64,000 bases of DNA from Mytilus edulis (taxonomy: Eukaryota; Mollusca; Bivalvia; Mytilida; Mytilidae). The position numbers and the translations under genes are program-made. The stretch spans positions 63,994,797-64,058,796 of the forward strand of contig NC_092357.1 of the NCBI RefSeq assembly GCF_963676685.1, read 5' to 3'. A model generated the notes under the pieces. That model made no database searches and was not told the origin of the DNA. It worked only from the letters and a program-made list of their open reading frames with translations. Positions 47,217-58,263 of this stretch are shown piece after piece; position 1 is the stretch's first letter; each line of letters opens with the position of its first letter.

Positions 47217-47949
47217 TTTCGGTCTAACTTATAACAAAAAAAAACAATTATAAGTTTTGCAGTATTCAGCGTCTCACAAAATTACAATTAAACGTAGTTA
47301 CTCAATGTATCACATCAAGATATTTTTAAGTGAGAGTGACTGAGGAGTTGACTATCATGCATCTCTATTCCGTAGAACTGAGTTATGTCCCTTGATAATG
47401 ATGTTTATCAAATGACACTGAATAATGTGTTAGTTTTGTACATCTTGTAAGATTTTAATTTGTGAAATAGCATTGATTCTTACTTATAAATGCTGTCATA
47501 TTTGAAAAGCAATGGTATTGTCAACAAGAAGATGTATATTTGTTACATAGGTAACTAGTACAACTGTTTTGTGTGGCAATTATAACAACATTAAAGATTA
47601 TGAAATGATTCACAGAGACAGCAACAAACGACAAAAGTAACCAGAGAGCTTGTTATGAACATTTTACAACACAAACCTACTAGAAGTAGGTTATTTTAAG
47701 TTTTTTTTTCAGTTGAAGATAGATATGCAGTATACAAGATATCTTTCTGTAATTGAAAGAAAAACAAAAAATGTAATCTGAACTAGAACATAAGCAAACT
47801 TAAAATTGTCAAAACATACAAACAACATCATAGCTTATGGCAACACATCGATATCGTGAGATTCATAAAAAGAAACTTTAAAACATCATGTCAGAACATC
47901 AAAATACAGGTATATCTTGCGCAAGTCCGACTAAATCTGGAATATTCAT

Positions 47950-48080
47950 ATAAAAAAGAAGATGTGGTATGATTGCCAATGAGACAACTGTCCACAAGAA
48001 ACCAAAATGACACAGACATTAACAACTATAGGTCATCGTACGGCCTTCAACAATGAGCAAAGCCCATACCGCATAGCATG
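47950..48080 (+). repeat. Dispersed repeat family C, best copy
   Basis: 'gaagatgtggtatgattgcc', 'aatgagacaactgtccacaa', 'catcgtacggccttcaacaa', 'tgagcaaagcccatacc'. Least diverged copy in the window. Confidence 0.8.
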
Positions 48081-48114
48081 TACAGTATGAAACCTTCACA
48101 CAGTAAAATAAACC

Positions 48115-48415
48115 TTCAAAATCGAGATGGTCCAAAGACAAGCTGCCAGATATGTCTGTAACAGGTACCGTAACATTAGTAGTCCGACAGACATGATAAA
48201 CTCATGAAACTGGCCTACACTACAGTAAAGACTGCGCGCAAGATTAACACAAAATAGTTCATGAAATCGTAGCAATCTCATATGTTTTCTCATACCATCA
48301 GACAGTGGAACCAGCTAAAATCATAATTTATTTTTATATACACATTTCAACCGAAGAACATACATATATATATTTTTCCCATATACCATAACCAAGTGGA
48401 ATTTAATGCCAATCC
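48115..48415 (+). pseudogene. Relic of a jockey/CR1-like LINE 3' coding end
   Basis: Matches the end of the 51005-52087 ORF: 'gagatggtccaaagacaagc' against 'gagatggtccaaaggcgagc', then 'tgtaacaggtaccgtaaca', 'actggcctac', 'gcgcgcaagattaaca' and 'cccatataccataac'. Stops and deletions throughout. Confidence 0.7.
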
Positions 48416-49749
48416 AAAAATTCATTGTTACTCCAGTCATCACTAGCAGAGAACAGCTCGCACCATCGTTCAAGTTGAGCCAACTGTACAGAAATCTTAC
48501 ATCTTTTTCTTATGTCATATATGCTGTTACACCACTGTATGTTACGCGCATGTTTTTCGCTTGCACATGCCTGTACATCCAACAATGTCACGGCATGCCT
48601 TAAGCCAGGAGCCTAATACATGGTTGTTTTTGGATCATGTTTGTCATATTTTCGTTCGTGAATTGTCAAATGACAACACTTAGCTGTTTGGGATACTTTG
48701 CTAATGGTGTAGAGCGGCCATATTGCCTTATCATGTCGACAGCCATATCATTACAATAGGATTATACATACCCCTTCAATATAAATGCAAAGTGCATGCC
48801 AATTCCTATGTCGAATCAACAATTTGTCCGCATATTGGTAAATTATACATGATTTTACCTTCTGTTAGTGTACAAATGAACAATGAGTGTTGTTATACTA
48901 GTAAATCATGCCGTTAGTCATATATTAGTTTCCCAAACGTCACAGTTTGAATTTTTTCACATTATTCATGTTAGGCCGGAAAGTCTTTTACCGTGCAACT
49001 ATACATATACGGTTTTTACTCTCATTCTTGAGGGCCATACGATGACCTATAATTACCTCAGTTGTACTCTGTTGCTAGTTGTACTCACGTCTTATTTTTT
49101 TAGCCTCCCCAAGGGGTTTTTGATCATGTGAGATTAGTTCTAGAGTATTTGATTAATACCAGACCAAATGTTTTATGATGATTTAATATCTAGTAAAATT
49201 GAGAATGGAAATGGGGAATGTGTCAAAGAGACAACAACCCGACCAAATAAAAAACAACAGCAGAGGGTCACCAACAGGTCTTCAATGTAGCGAGAAATTC
49301 CCGCACCCGGAGGCGTCCCTCAGCTGGCCCATAAACAAATATATACTAGTCCAGTGATAATGAACGCCATACTAATTTCCAAATTGTACACAAGAAACTA
49401 AAATTAAAATAATACAAGACTAACAAAGGCCAGAGGCTCCTGACTTGGGACAGGCGCATAAATGCGGCGGGGTTAAACATGTTTGTGAGATCTCAACCCT
49501 CCCCCTATACCTCTAACCAATGTAGTAAAGTAAACGCATAACAAAACGCACATTAAAATTCAGTTCAAGAGAAATCCGAGTCTGATGTCAGAAGATGTAA
49601 CCAAAGAAAATAAACAAAATGACAATAATACATAAATAACAACAGACTACTAGCAGTTAACTGACATGCCAGCTCCAGACTTCAATTAAACTGACTGAAA
49701 GATTATGATTTCATCATATGAACATCAGGCACAATCCTTCCCGTTAGGG

Positions 49750-50800
49750 GGTCCTACTAAAATGCGCCCGGGAGCGCCCGGGTGAAGAAAAAGCGCCCGG
49801 GGAAAAGAAAAAGCGCCCGGAGAAGAAAATATAGCGCCCGGGGAACAGAAAAAGCGCCCGGGGAAAATATATAGAAATTTTATTGGCATGAGACAAATTT
49901 GTTAAGATATAAAAATTGATTTATTTTTTTATTTTAGACAATTAATTTGCAAATTTAGATAATAGACATTTGTAATAAAGCACAAAAACAAGTATGAATA
50001 TTTCAATTTTAACAATAATATATGAATACTTTTCGAAAGATTGATAGCAATGGATCACAGTTTATGCAGAAGATTTATAAAATGTAAGACATCAAAAGAC
50101 ATGTTTTTCAAAAACGATATAAAAATGAAAAAATGTATAAGACAACCCAAAAATTAAAAGAGGTACACATAATAAATCAGCACATGAAAAAAAAACAGTA
50201 CTATACATGTACCGTAGTTAAAACAAGGGGATAAAAAACAGGTGTTCGGTTTAAACAAGGATTTCTATACAAATCCTTGGTTTAAATTTAAGTCTAAGCA
50301 TTAAAACCCTGATAAGCATAGCCATTGAACATGTTGAAGCAGTTTTAGTTTTATAAAATGATATAATAAATCTATCTCAGCATCTGTATAAATTAAAAAA
50401 AAGTGTTCACCATGCAGTTGCGAAAATATTAGACCTCAGGCACCGATTATTTTTAAATAACAAAATATACATTTTGATCGAGGACCATGTCTTTCATGAT
50501 TCTTCTATATACTCTTATTTATATTTATTTACGTACTTATATACAATTTTGAAATCTAAAATGTAAAAGTGCAACAACACTTTAGATGTAGCATCGTACA
50601 TATCCCCATTTATATTAAGGACAGAACAAGCAATGATTAGTTATTTTTTAAGGGAAAAAAATTTGTTATAAAATATTATTATCTTCTCCCGGGCGCTAAT
50701 TTTCTTCTCCGGGCGCTAATTTTCCTTCTCCGGGCGCTTTTTCTTTTCCCCGGGTGCTTTTTCTTTTCCCGGGCGCTCCCGGGCGCTTTTTAGTAGCACC
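49750..50800. mobile_element. Fold-back element i (GCGCCCGG units)
   Basis: Ends GGTCCTACTAAAATGCGCCC and, inverted, GGTGCTACTAAAAAGCGCCC. Each arm of about 100 bp is a tandem of roughly 20-bp units AGCGCCCGGGGAAAAGAAAA; the 850-bp centre is AT-rich without an ORF. The flanks CGTTAGGG and CGTTATGGG look like an 8-9 bp target duplication with one indel. The empty site is seen at 33000-33645. Confidence 0.88.
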
Positions 50801-50971
50801 GCCGTTATGGGTTTAGTATCATACCATCATAACATATATGAAAAGAACATAACCCGTGTCATGCCAACAACTGTTTTTAGAATAGATGTGTTTAGTTCCG
50901 ATGCAAAGACCTTATCAGTGACTCAATATTAACGCCAAAATATGCAATCTTTAATGACTTGACAACAGTAT

Positions 50972-52235
50972 CGTAATTCAAATACACAAACAGACCTTGT
51001 AATAATGGACTTTGCGAAAGCCTTTGATAAAGTTCCGCATCGTCACTTACTATACAAATTACACTATTTTGGCATTAATGGAAACACTTTAAATTGGATC
51101 TCTGCATTTCTCTCTGATCGAACCCAGACAGTTGTTCTGGATGGAAAATCATCAAGCACAGTCCCAGTCACCTCTGGGGTTCCTCAAGGTACTGTCTTAG
51201 GTCCTGTCTTATTCTTGGCGTATATCAACGACCTTCCAGACTACCTTACACATAGCAAACTAAGACTATTTGCTGATGACAGTATCTTATACATGCCAGT
51301 TAAATCCCAGAGTGACTGCCTAAAACTGCAAGCTGACCTTGACGCAGCTGCAAAATGGGAAGAGGACTGGCTGATGGCCTTCCACCCAGACAAGTGTAAT
51401 GTTCTCTCTGTAACAACTAAACGTCAACCTTTAAAACATAATTACACTCTCCACAATCATATACTAGAATCTGTTACATCTGCTAAGTACTTAGGCATCA
51501 CATTACAATCTAACCTTAAATGGGACAAACACATAGATGACAATATATCAAAGGCCAACAAAACTCTCGGCTTCCTTCGAAGAAATCTGAAAACATCAAA
51601 TCAAAACATCAAGAGCCAGGCATACCAAGCACTTGTCCGTCCCAAACTCGAATACTCTTGCTCAGTTTGGGACCCCCACACTTCAGAATCTATTTCAAAG
51701 ATAGAGATGGTCCAAAGGCGAGCTGCTCGGTATGCCTGCAACAGGTATCATAATACTAGTAGTGTATCAAACATGCTGAACACACTAAACTGGCCTATTT
51801 TGACACAACGCAGACTGCGTGCACGACTGGTTATGATGTACAAGATCACAAATCAACTTGTTGCTATACCATCTAGCACAATTCTCATTCCATCAGACTC
51901 AAGAACCAGAAAACATCATTCTCACACCTTCAGACATATTTATACATCAAAAGACTCGTACAGATTTTCATTCTTCCCATACACAATAACTCAATGGAAT
52001 CTTTTACCAACCACAGTAGTAAATACACAGACAGTCGACTCTTTCAGAGATCAGCTAACATATGCTGTTCTCTCCACTATTATTTAAAAAACTTCATCTC
52101 ATGTACATAGTTTTAATCACTACATCTGTTCTTTGCACTGTTTGTAAATATAACTTAATTTTAATAAATAGGCCACGTATGCACCAGTTATTAATCATCT
52201 TTATTCAGATGGAAAACTGGAAAACTTAAAGAAGA
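50972..52235 (+). mobile_element. 5'-truncated jockey/CR1-like LINE
   Basis: Begins in mid-RT (NSNTQTDLVIMDFAKAFDKV) inside family A and ends near 'cttaaagaagaaga'. There is no upstream endonuclease. Flanking duplication is too short to be sure (a possible 'aatt'). Confidence 0.8.
51005..52087 (+). CDS. Reverse transcriptase of a truncated LINE (360 codons open)
   Basis: An open frame from residue 1 (the first Met is internal, not a real start): MDFAKAFDKVPH, SGVPQGTVLGPVLF at 57-70, the catalytic FADD at 89-92, KYLGITLQSNLKWDKHI, then the thumb and C-terminal part (LVRPKLEYSCSVWDPH, MVQRRAARY, YKITNQLVAI) to a TAA stop. The order is that of jockey/CR1-group RTs, the type often annotated as jockey polymerase. 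No frameshift or stop, so the insertion is recent, but with no endonuclease domain it cannot move by itself. Confidence 0.88.
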   Translation: MDFAKAFDKVPHRHLLYKLHYFGINGNTLNWISAFLSDRTQTVVLDGKSSSTVPVTSGVPQGTVLGPVLFLAYINDLPDYLTHSKLRLFADDSILYMPVKSQSDCLKLQADLDAAAKWEEDWLMAFHPDKCNVLSVTTKRQPLKHNYTLHNHILESVTSAKYLGITLQSNLKWDKHIDDNISKANKTLGFLRRNLKTSNQNIKSQAYQALVRPKLEYSCSVWDPHTSESISKIEMVQRRAARYACNRYHNTSSVSNMLNTLNWPILTQRRLRARLVMMYKITNQLVAIPSSTILIPSDSRTRKHHSHTFRHIYTSKDSYRFSFFPYTITQWNLLPTTVVNTQTVDSFRDQLTYAVLSTII

Positions 52236-52643
52236 AGAATTATATCCCTTTTTAATAAGTCTATTCAAAGGTTTTGTAAGTTTCTGAGGTGAATACTGAC
52301 ACCTTTGTGCTTTATAAAGAATATTACCATAAAAAATTGGATGTGAAATACCTGAACGGACTGTATTTTTGAATATTTGAGTTATTTTGTTTAAAAAAAA
52401 TAATGATTATGTGATAATATTGACAGAAAATTTTTGCGATTATGTGAATACTTGGACACCCCCACAAGGGGCCTCTATTTTCATGTTGAAGATATAAAAC
52501 GCGGAAACATTTTACCGAAGTTTTTTAATTTTTTTATTTTCTTCATAACATCCGGTTGAAAATCAGATTTCGGTCTGTTTTCAATTATACATTGTTTTGC
52601 AGGACAACGGCATTGTTATGAACAATGAAGTTTTTAACTGAAG

Positions 52644-52738
52644 ATGTCAGCAGTATTTCTACATGTCGGTCAATGCGGAAACCAAATAGGAAAGGCTTTC
52701 TGGAAGAAAACATCACAAGACAAAGCTGTTCATGAAGG
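52644..52738 (+). CDS. Tubulin exon 1
   Basis: MSAVFLHVGQCGNQIGKAFW and on to AVHEG; donor GTATAA in phase 2. The GQCGNQIG nucleotide-binding start is diagnostic of tubulins. Confidence 0.85.
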
Positions 52739-52919
52739 GTATAAAAATAAAAATCTAGTCACTTCGGCACCTATAAAAAAAATTTGCACCCAGTACATTC
52801 ATTTCGGCAACAGTTATTTCATCTCCGAGTATTAACAACTTTTTATGCTTTGCCAGTCAACTATTGATGATCTTTTTAACTTATATTTTCTTCTCCATAT
52901 AATTTTTCAAAGGTGTCAA

Positions 52920-53935
52920 CAGGTCAGGAATAACCACCAATTGTTGGATTATATCTCAATTGACGTATAATCCACCAATTGACATATAATGGTATAGACC
53001 AATTGATGTATAATTCTTTGTTATTGCAAATTATTCAACCAAAATAGAACATTGTTTTCTTAGGCAGCAACCATTTGATTTTCTGGGGGGGGGGGGGGGG
53101 GCTATGTTTTTTTTTGGAAAAAAAAGTTTGTTTCCAATTTTTGGAGAAAAAAATAATTTGTTTTTGATTCTGAGAAAAAAAAATTGTTTGTTTCACCCTC
53201 AGCTGCCACTATATGTAATGCTAAAATTGAAAGAAAAAAATTGTTTTCGACTTGTCGCGAAAAAAATAGATTGTTTGTCGCCGCAGGCGAAAAAAAAAAT
53301 TTGTCCAGAAAAAAAAACCATAGCCCCCCCCAGAAAATCAAATGGTTGCTGCCTTAAAACCATATTATAGTATGAAAACATGTCAAACATTCCTGGTTTA
53401 GTATAGTGACATAACATACATGTATTGCATTTAATCAATAATTGTATTTGCAGTTTCTTCTATTGTTATCTTGTCAATTCTTGATTGGCAAATTTGCCAG
53501 TAATCACCTAGCTGTCAATGGACTTCAATACTGTCTGCAGTCATGTGATTTTGAGTACAACTCCACAGGTGAATGGAGCTCTTTGTTAATAGTTGACTTT
53601 CATTATTAAAAGTCAATTAAGGTCAATAGTACAGATGTTTTAACAAAAGAATTGTTGTACACATGCATTCTCAAGAAATGCAGCAGGCTTTGACAAAACT
53701 GAAACTTTCGGAGGAGTCTCAATAATCATGATAATGGTCATAAAACATGTAAAATACATTTGTAGGTTGAAAGTTGCAAAATGATGCTCTTATTTCACAC
53801 TAGCATTTTATTACAAAAAAACTTGCATTATACATCAATTGGTCTATACCAATATATGTCAATTGGTGGATTATACGTCAATTGAGGTACATGTATATAC
53901 GTATAATCCACCAATTGGTGGTTATTCCTGACCTG
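52920..53935. mobile_element. Fold-back element iv (CAATTGACGTATAATCC units), tubulin intron 1
   Basis: Terminal inverted repeats of about 100 bp beginning CAGGTCAGGAATAACCACC, made of repeated 'ccaattg...tataat' words. A 5-bp duplication GTCAA flanks both ends exactly (52915-52919 and 53936-53940). The centre has no ORF but holds a nested element at 53063-53353. Confidence 0.9.
53063..53353. mobile_element. MITE nested in fold-back element iv, TTA duplication
   Basis: 291 bp; inverted ends GGCAGCAACCATTTGATTTT, then a G run. TTA at both flanks (53060-53062 and 53354-53356). The body is a series of variants of 'aaaaaaaattgtttg'. Its TTA sites suggest PIF/Harbinger-type mobility. Confidence 0.85.
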
Positions 53936-53952
53936 GTCAATGTATTTTTGTC

Positions 53953-54831
53953 GGGTGCAAGACAAGTTGGCCTGGAGACAACTCGGACCATCTTAAAAAA
54001 AGACCACTGGGACCGTCTAAGAAGACAACTTAGCTTAGACCTTCAATAAGAAAAATTGAACTGTCACTTAATAAGACAACTCTGACCGTTTAAAATAACA
54101 ACTCAGACTACGTATAAAATTATACTTTTGACGAAAGCTTAAATAATAAGGAAAACATTCTCATATATATGAAAATTCCTATGTCAAACAATTTATTTAT
54201 ATCTCATAAAACACTAAAGTTCTTTCTTAGTCCATCATACAATGTACATAAATGGACGGTCCATTAATAAGTGCACACTTCTTTCGAAGGTGACTGACTG
54301 TCACATCATTGGTAGCATACAAGTTTGATGGCAATGCAGTAAATAGCATCCCATGTGTCTGTGTTGTTTGCTTTGGAATCAACAGAGCTTGCCTTCACTG
54401 ACAATTTTGCAATCCATTGGGGTTTTCTTGGCTTCCTTGCATGTGAGGTGGATGAGGATGTATAATTAAAGGTTAAGTCGGTGGTGCCACTGCAACCCTT
54501 TTGTCATAGGATATAACATCTTGGAGATGGTCAACAACAGCTATAGTTTTATAATAAATTGTTAAAGATAAGAACAAAAACTACATGTACAAAAAATGTA
54601 TGTAATGCATTTTTTTTGGCAAATTCAGTAAAATGCCGAAATGATGTTGCAATCTAAAATATATCATTTAATAATTTATAATAATTAATATAGTTCAAAT
54701 CCTCTTTTAATACTTTGTTTGTGTTGTCCTTTTATACTATCCAAGTTGTTTTATTGACGGTCCGAATTGTCTCTTTAGACTGTCCGATTGAATTGGTCCG
54801 ACTTGTCTCCGGGCCAAGTTGTCCAGCATTC
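53953..54831. mobile_element. Fold-back element v (ACAACTCGGACC units), tubulin intron 1
   Basis: 879 bp between perfect 8-bp duplications TTTTTGTC (53945-53952 and 54832-54839). The arms begin 'tgcaagacaagttggcctgg' and, inverted, 'tgctggacaacttggcccgg', and consist of degenerate 'gacaactcggaccgtctaa' units. The centre carries a decayed ORF (54225-54535). Confidence 0.88.
54225..54535 (-). pseudogene. Decayed ORF inside fold-back element v
   Basis: On the minus strand: VVDHLQDVISYDKRVAVAPP, then SSTSHARKPRKPQWIAKLS, VDSKANNTDTWDAIYC, and in the next frame ALPSNLYATNDVTVSHLRKK, CALINGPSIYVHCMMD. One stop and at least one frameshift lie between. The protein-like composition stands out from the AT-rich flanks. 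I do not recognise the family; it could be captured host DNA or a remnant of the autonomous partner. Confidence 0.45.
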
Positions 54832-55058
54832 TTTTTGTCACCAACTAAAACAGAAACTTTGTTATAAACACGATAAACAAACATTGGAGAGCTGCTAGTG
54901 AATAAATAATTCTTTTTAAAATTTCATGAATCTCATTACTTCTCCCTATCAATTTGAAAAAGAAAAGTCACTTCTCCCTATAATTCTGAAGTGCACAAAT
55001 GTATGTGTTTCTGTCTTTTTGTTTTACAATTACCAAAGTCTATTTTTTTCTATTTTAG

Positions 55059-55154
55059 ACACACTTTCATACACCCTGATGGAAAACAAAGATCTGTACA
55101 TGTAGATAGTGAACCAAAAGTTGTACAAAAGGCTTGTAAAGGTCTCAAAATAAG
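55059..55154 (+). CDS. Tubulin exon 2
   Basis: Acceptor TATTTTAG. HTFIHPDGKQRSVHVDSEPK and VVQKACKGLKIR; donor GTAAAA in phase 2. The V-D-x-E-P box matches the tubulin 'VDLEPTVID' position. Confidence 0.85.
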
Positions 55155-55384
55155 GTAAAACAAGTAAACAGACAATTCAGAAATTGCATATATTATTGTG
55201 ATTGTTCAACAATATACTCATTATTAATGTCAAATGGGATATTCATTATTACAATATATCAATTTTATTTAAAAATGCTATCAACATGATCTAGCATTGT
55301 AATGCATGTTGTTGTTTTTTTTTGGTCGCCTGTATCTCATCACAGTTTTGGCAATAATGAAAACTTGCAAACATGGTACAAAAT

Positions 55385-55500
55385 GCTATAAAAAATAAGA
55401 TGTGATGTGATTGCAAATGAGACCAAATGTCATAGAATCAGCAATGATCATGATGATAGGTCACCATACAATTTCATGAGCAAAACCAATAACTGAATAA
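55385..55500 (+). repeat. Dispersed repeat family C, weak copy
   Basis: 'ataagatgtgatgtgattgc', 'atgatgataggtcaccatac', 'atgagcaaaaccaataact', in tubulin intron 2. Confidence 0.5.
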
Positions 55501-55829
55501 CAAGCTATAAATTGCCCCAACATGATAAATGTAAAAGGATTCAAATAACGGCTTTCTGTATGTAGAAATGAAAACAAAATTAAAATGATCTACAGCAACA
55601 AACAATTACATGAACCTTACTAAATATTTTACCAGTAGTATCCTCATGCATTTATTACATGTATAATGGCCCTCTCCTTTTAACATGTTTAACACTTCAA
55701 AATCACCATTACTCTAGTCTACATGTATATGCTAACGCTCTATTCAATGATTCATCAAAATTCCTGATCACCATCCTTTCAGTCATTTTCTGTTAGGTCT
55801 TAGGCTCTTTAATATTTTATATTTTTCAG

Positions 55830-55882
55830 AGATGGAAATATTGTATCTGGGAAGAGAGGAAGAGGAACAAATTGGGCATTAG
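55830..55882 (+). CDS. Tubulin exon 3
   Basis: Acceptor TTTTTCAG; DGNIVSGKRGRGTNWALG; donor GTTTGT in phase 1. G-x-G-x-N-W-A is the conserved tubulin 'GAGNNWAKG' position. Confidence 0.85.
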
Positions 55883-55949
55883 GTTTGTTGTCTCCCTCCT
55901 TTCAATATACATAAAATTATATCGATACTTATTTACCTAATACCACAGT

Positions 55950-56462
55950 CCCACTAGGCCACGATTGCACTATGATCTGTGAAAAAAATGCAAATTTTGA
56001 TGATCGTAGTATGATAGTGTAGATCGCAGTAAGGTCGTAGCGGTGTCGTGGTTAGATCTTCAAGATCGTGATGAGCGTATCCAACTTTGAACATGTTCAA
56101 AAGAACCGTGGTGCAGTCGTGGCGAAATCAAAACGTATTAGAAGCCTAGTGAGAGCGCACTAAGGTGGTAGTAAGATCGTAAAGGTTGCTGTACCATCAT
56201 AGCAAGAGCGTAGCTAAAGCATGATTCTTTTCGAAGAGACTGCACTACGATCTCACAGTGATGTTATTATGATCTCACTACGACCATAACCTTCTCACCG
56301 AGACCCAACTATGCTTCCACTACGACTATACCACGTTTACACCACACTGTTCAAGACCATAGTACAATTCTAGCACTCCCTTAATGTCCTCATCATGCTC
56401 TTCCTACGACCTGACTACATTCATACTACGACCATTATTCTTATTGTCATTTTCACATAAAA
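55950..56462. mobile_element. Fold-back element vi (GATCGTAGTAAGATCG units), tubulin intron 3
   Basis: The left half is full of 'gatcgtagt' type words, the right half of their complement 'actacgatc/actacgacc', so the whole 510 bp is a quasi-palindrome. Outer match: 'tgatgatcgtagtatga' against inverted 'taatggtcgtagtatga'. Target duplication not resolved. Confidence 0.75.
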
Positions 56463-56706
56463 TATATAATATATCTCCAGGTTTTGTTTGTCTGTATGTA
56501 GGTAGTTCTTGTCCATTTTCTCTTACGGCTCAACCATGCTTCAAGTTAATATAGATTAGACTGATGGCTTTCACACCTGAATGGTTTTACACTAGTAATT
56601 TTTGGGGCCCTTTATAGTTTGCTGTTCGGTTAGTATTATTTGGGGATGATCTGCAAAACTTTTTTTCCTTGAAAGAGTCACAAATGATTTCTTTAATGAT
56701 TTATAG

Positions 56707-56785
56707 GTTACCATGGACTTAAGAAGAGTGGAGATGATCACATACTAGAGGACACTGCCAACCAAGTCAGGAAAGAAATTGAGAG
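56707..56785 (+). CDS. Tubulin exon 4
   Basis: Acceptor TTTATAG; YHGLKKSGDDHILEDTANQ then VRKEIER; donor GTATCA in phase 2. Confidence 0.82.
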
Positions 56786-56904
56786 GTATCAAAACTAGAA
56801 ATTTGTATTTAGGAAAATATGATTCAATTAGCATGATTAGTACTGTTATAAATTCTGATCTCACTATTTTCATTTATGACAATTATTGCATTTTTTATTT
56901 ACAA

Positions 56905-57092
56905 TTACTTTTCAGGCCCCACCTAGGCGTCTGAAGATTAGTCCGTCTGTTCTGCTTTAAAGTTTTTGATCATCGTAGTTTTATATGAAGTTGAAGTCCA
57001 ATCAACTTGAAACTTAGTACACATGTTCAGGGTCCACTGAACATGGAAATTGATAGTGTGAGTGAGACATCTGTGCACTATGGACACATTCT
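56905..57092 (+). repeat. Short copy of the 169-bp-array element
   Basis: 'ggccccacctaggcgtctga', 'gaagttgaagtccaatcaac', 'tgtgcactatggacacattc'. It has about one unit and both ends of the element at 61843-63155. Tubulin intron 4. Confidence 0.7.
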
Positions 57093-57317
57093 TGTTTATT
57101 TCACATTCCTAAAAGGAGATGTGGGGTTATTTTGAATTTGACAGCATCCACACAGTACAGCTAAATACATCAGGTTTACAATGAACAAGTACTGCACTAT
57201 AAAGCAACGTTTAAGTTTAAAATTCAAAGACCTTTTACAATATCTGCAACAGTAAGTAAACAGGTGTATATGAAGAATGTCTAAATTAGCCTGGTTCTCA
57301 AGAAGTTTTCTTACAGA

Positions 57318-57376
57318 TGTGACATGTACAGTGGTTGAATAATGATGCACAGTTTGACTGGCGGTACTGGTTCAGG
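57318..57376 (+). CDS. Tubulin exon 5 with in-frame stop
   Basis: Acceptor CTTACAG; reads CDMYSG, then TGA (57337-57339), then IMMHSLTGGTGSG; donor GTTGGT in phase 1. The residue count on both sides of the TGA matches delta tubulin, so the stop replaces one codon and is not a frameshift. Confidence 0.82.
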
Positions 57377-58263
57377 TTGGTATTTGTATGTACGTAGGTA
57401 CTATATATAGCTCATGTAAATGAAATGACAAAGTTTTGTTATCTCCCCTTTTTGTTATGTCCTTTGAATGTGATTTTTTTTTTCACATTTCGAAGTTTCA
57501 TAAATGCTGGGATTGATTTTTGGCTGAAACTGGTTTGTAAAATTATAATCTGCATAATGATATATCTAAAAGACTTGTTTTTATAAGCATAATCTACATG
57601 GTCATATACTTGAACATTGAAGTCCATACTTAAAATAATGAAACGATTGAATTCAGCAACATATATTTCACAACTGTTTTTTTGGAAAATGACGCAGTCA
57701 TTGTTCCATTACTGGCGACCTGAACTTCATAACATTTCTCTGCCTACCGCGCTTGGTTTCGTATTTACTATTTTCCATACAAACTGGAATCTGCTTGTGT
57801 TATCATTATGCATGATCATTGTGTAGTAATCAGCCAGGAACCAGTTTAGAATTTGTAAACTACAAAACGTAATCGGTTATTGTTCATTCCGTTTTGGTGT
57901 TTCATACCGACTTATATGGTTTGAATAAGCTTAAGACCCTTCAAACATTAATGTGATAGGTATATTAAAGACTGTTTTACAAAAGGATGGAACTGTTTTG
58001 CTTTCAAAGTCGTACTATAGTGATATCTGTCATGTACGGATTTCCTCTCTCACCGGTTAATTTCTTCTTTTACACGTGCTTTTGAAACTTCCTGTTTAAA
58101 CATCGCAAGTTTTAAAATTGTGTTTTGAGTGAATTAAACTTATTTTAACAATCATGAAGCGTTCCAGAATCATTTTCAAGCAGTTTCATCTTCTCTTTGA
58201 TGATGGAAAATAGATTTTCTCAAGAAAATACCGCAAACGATCGCAGAGGAATTGAAACTTACA
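57377..58263. other. First part of tubulin intron 5, no feature recognised
   Basis: AT-rich unique sequence; short ORFs lack domains. Confidence 0.35.

Larger units (their letters stand above)
38020..47790 (+). repeat. Tandem array of about 2.2-kb units (four copies, diverged)
   Basis: The ordered words 'gtcatatttgaaaagcaatg', 'aacaggtaactactacaact', 'gagaagacattttc', 'gtggacaaaccaaa', 'gcgtattctcaaataaca', 'ccacactgatctgtgtccac' and 'ataaacaatcagagaaaagc' recur. Units begin near 38020, 44190, 45250 and 47420. Unit 1 has taken up the 3.6-kb hAT element, unit 2 has lost about half its length, and unit 4 is cut short. Units 1 and 3 also share a Penelope-like tail and a MITE copy, so those inserted before duplication. 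Coding content is uncertain (see findings). Confidence 0.75.
49195..52375 (+). mobile_element. Family A repeat carrying two nested insertions
   Basis: The family A blocks 49195-49749, 50801-50972 and about 52236-52375 line up with the uninterrupted copies at 21840 and 33000. Between them lie a 1.05-kb fold-back element and a 1.26-kb LINE. This gives the order of events: family A first, then each insertion. Confidence 0.85.

Noticed and set aside
53102-53438. Several short frames rich in F, K and N on both strands
   Set aside because: Low-complexity sequence of the nested MITE at 53063-53353.
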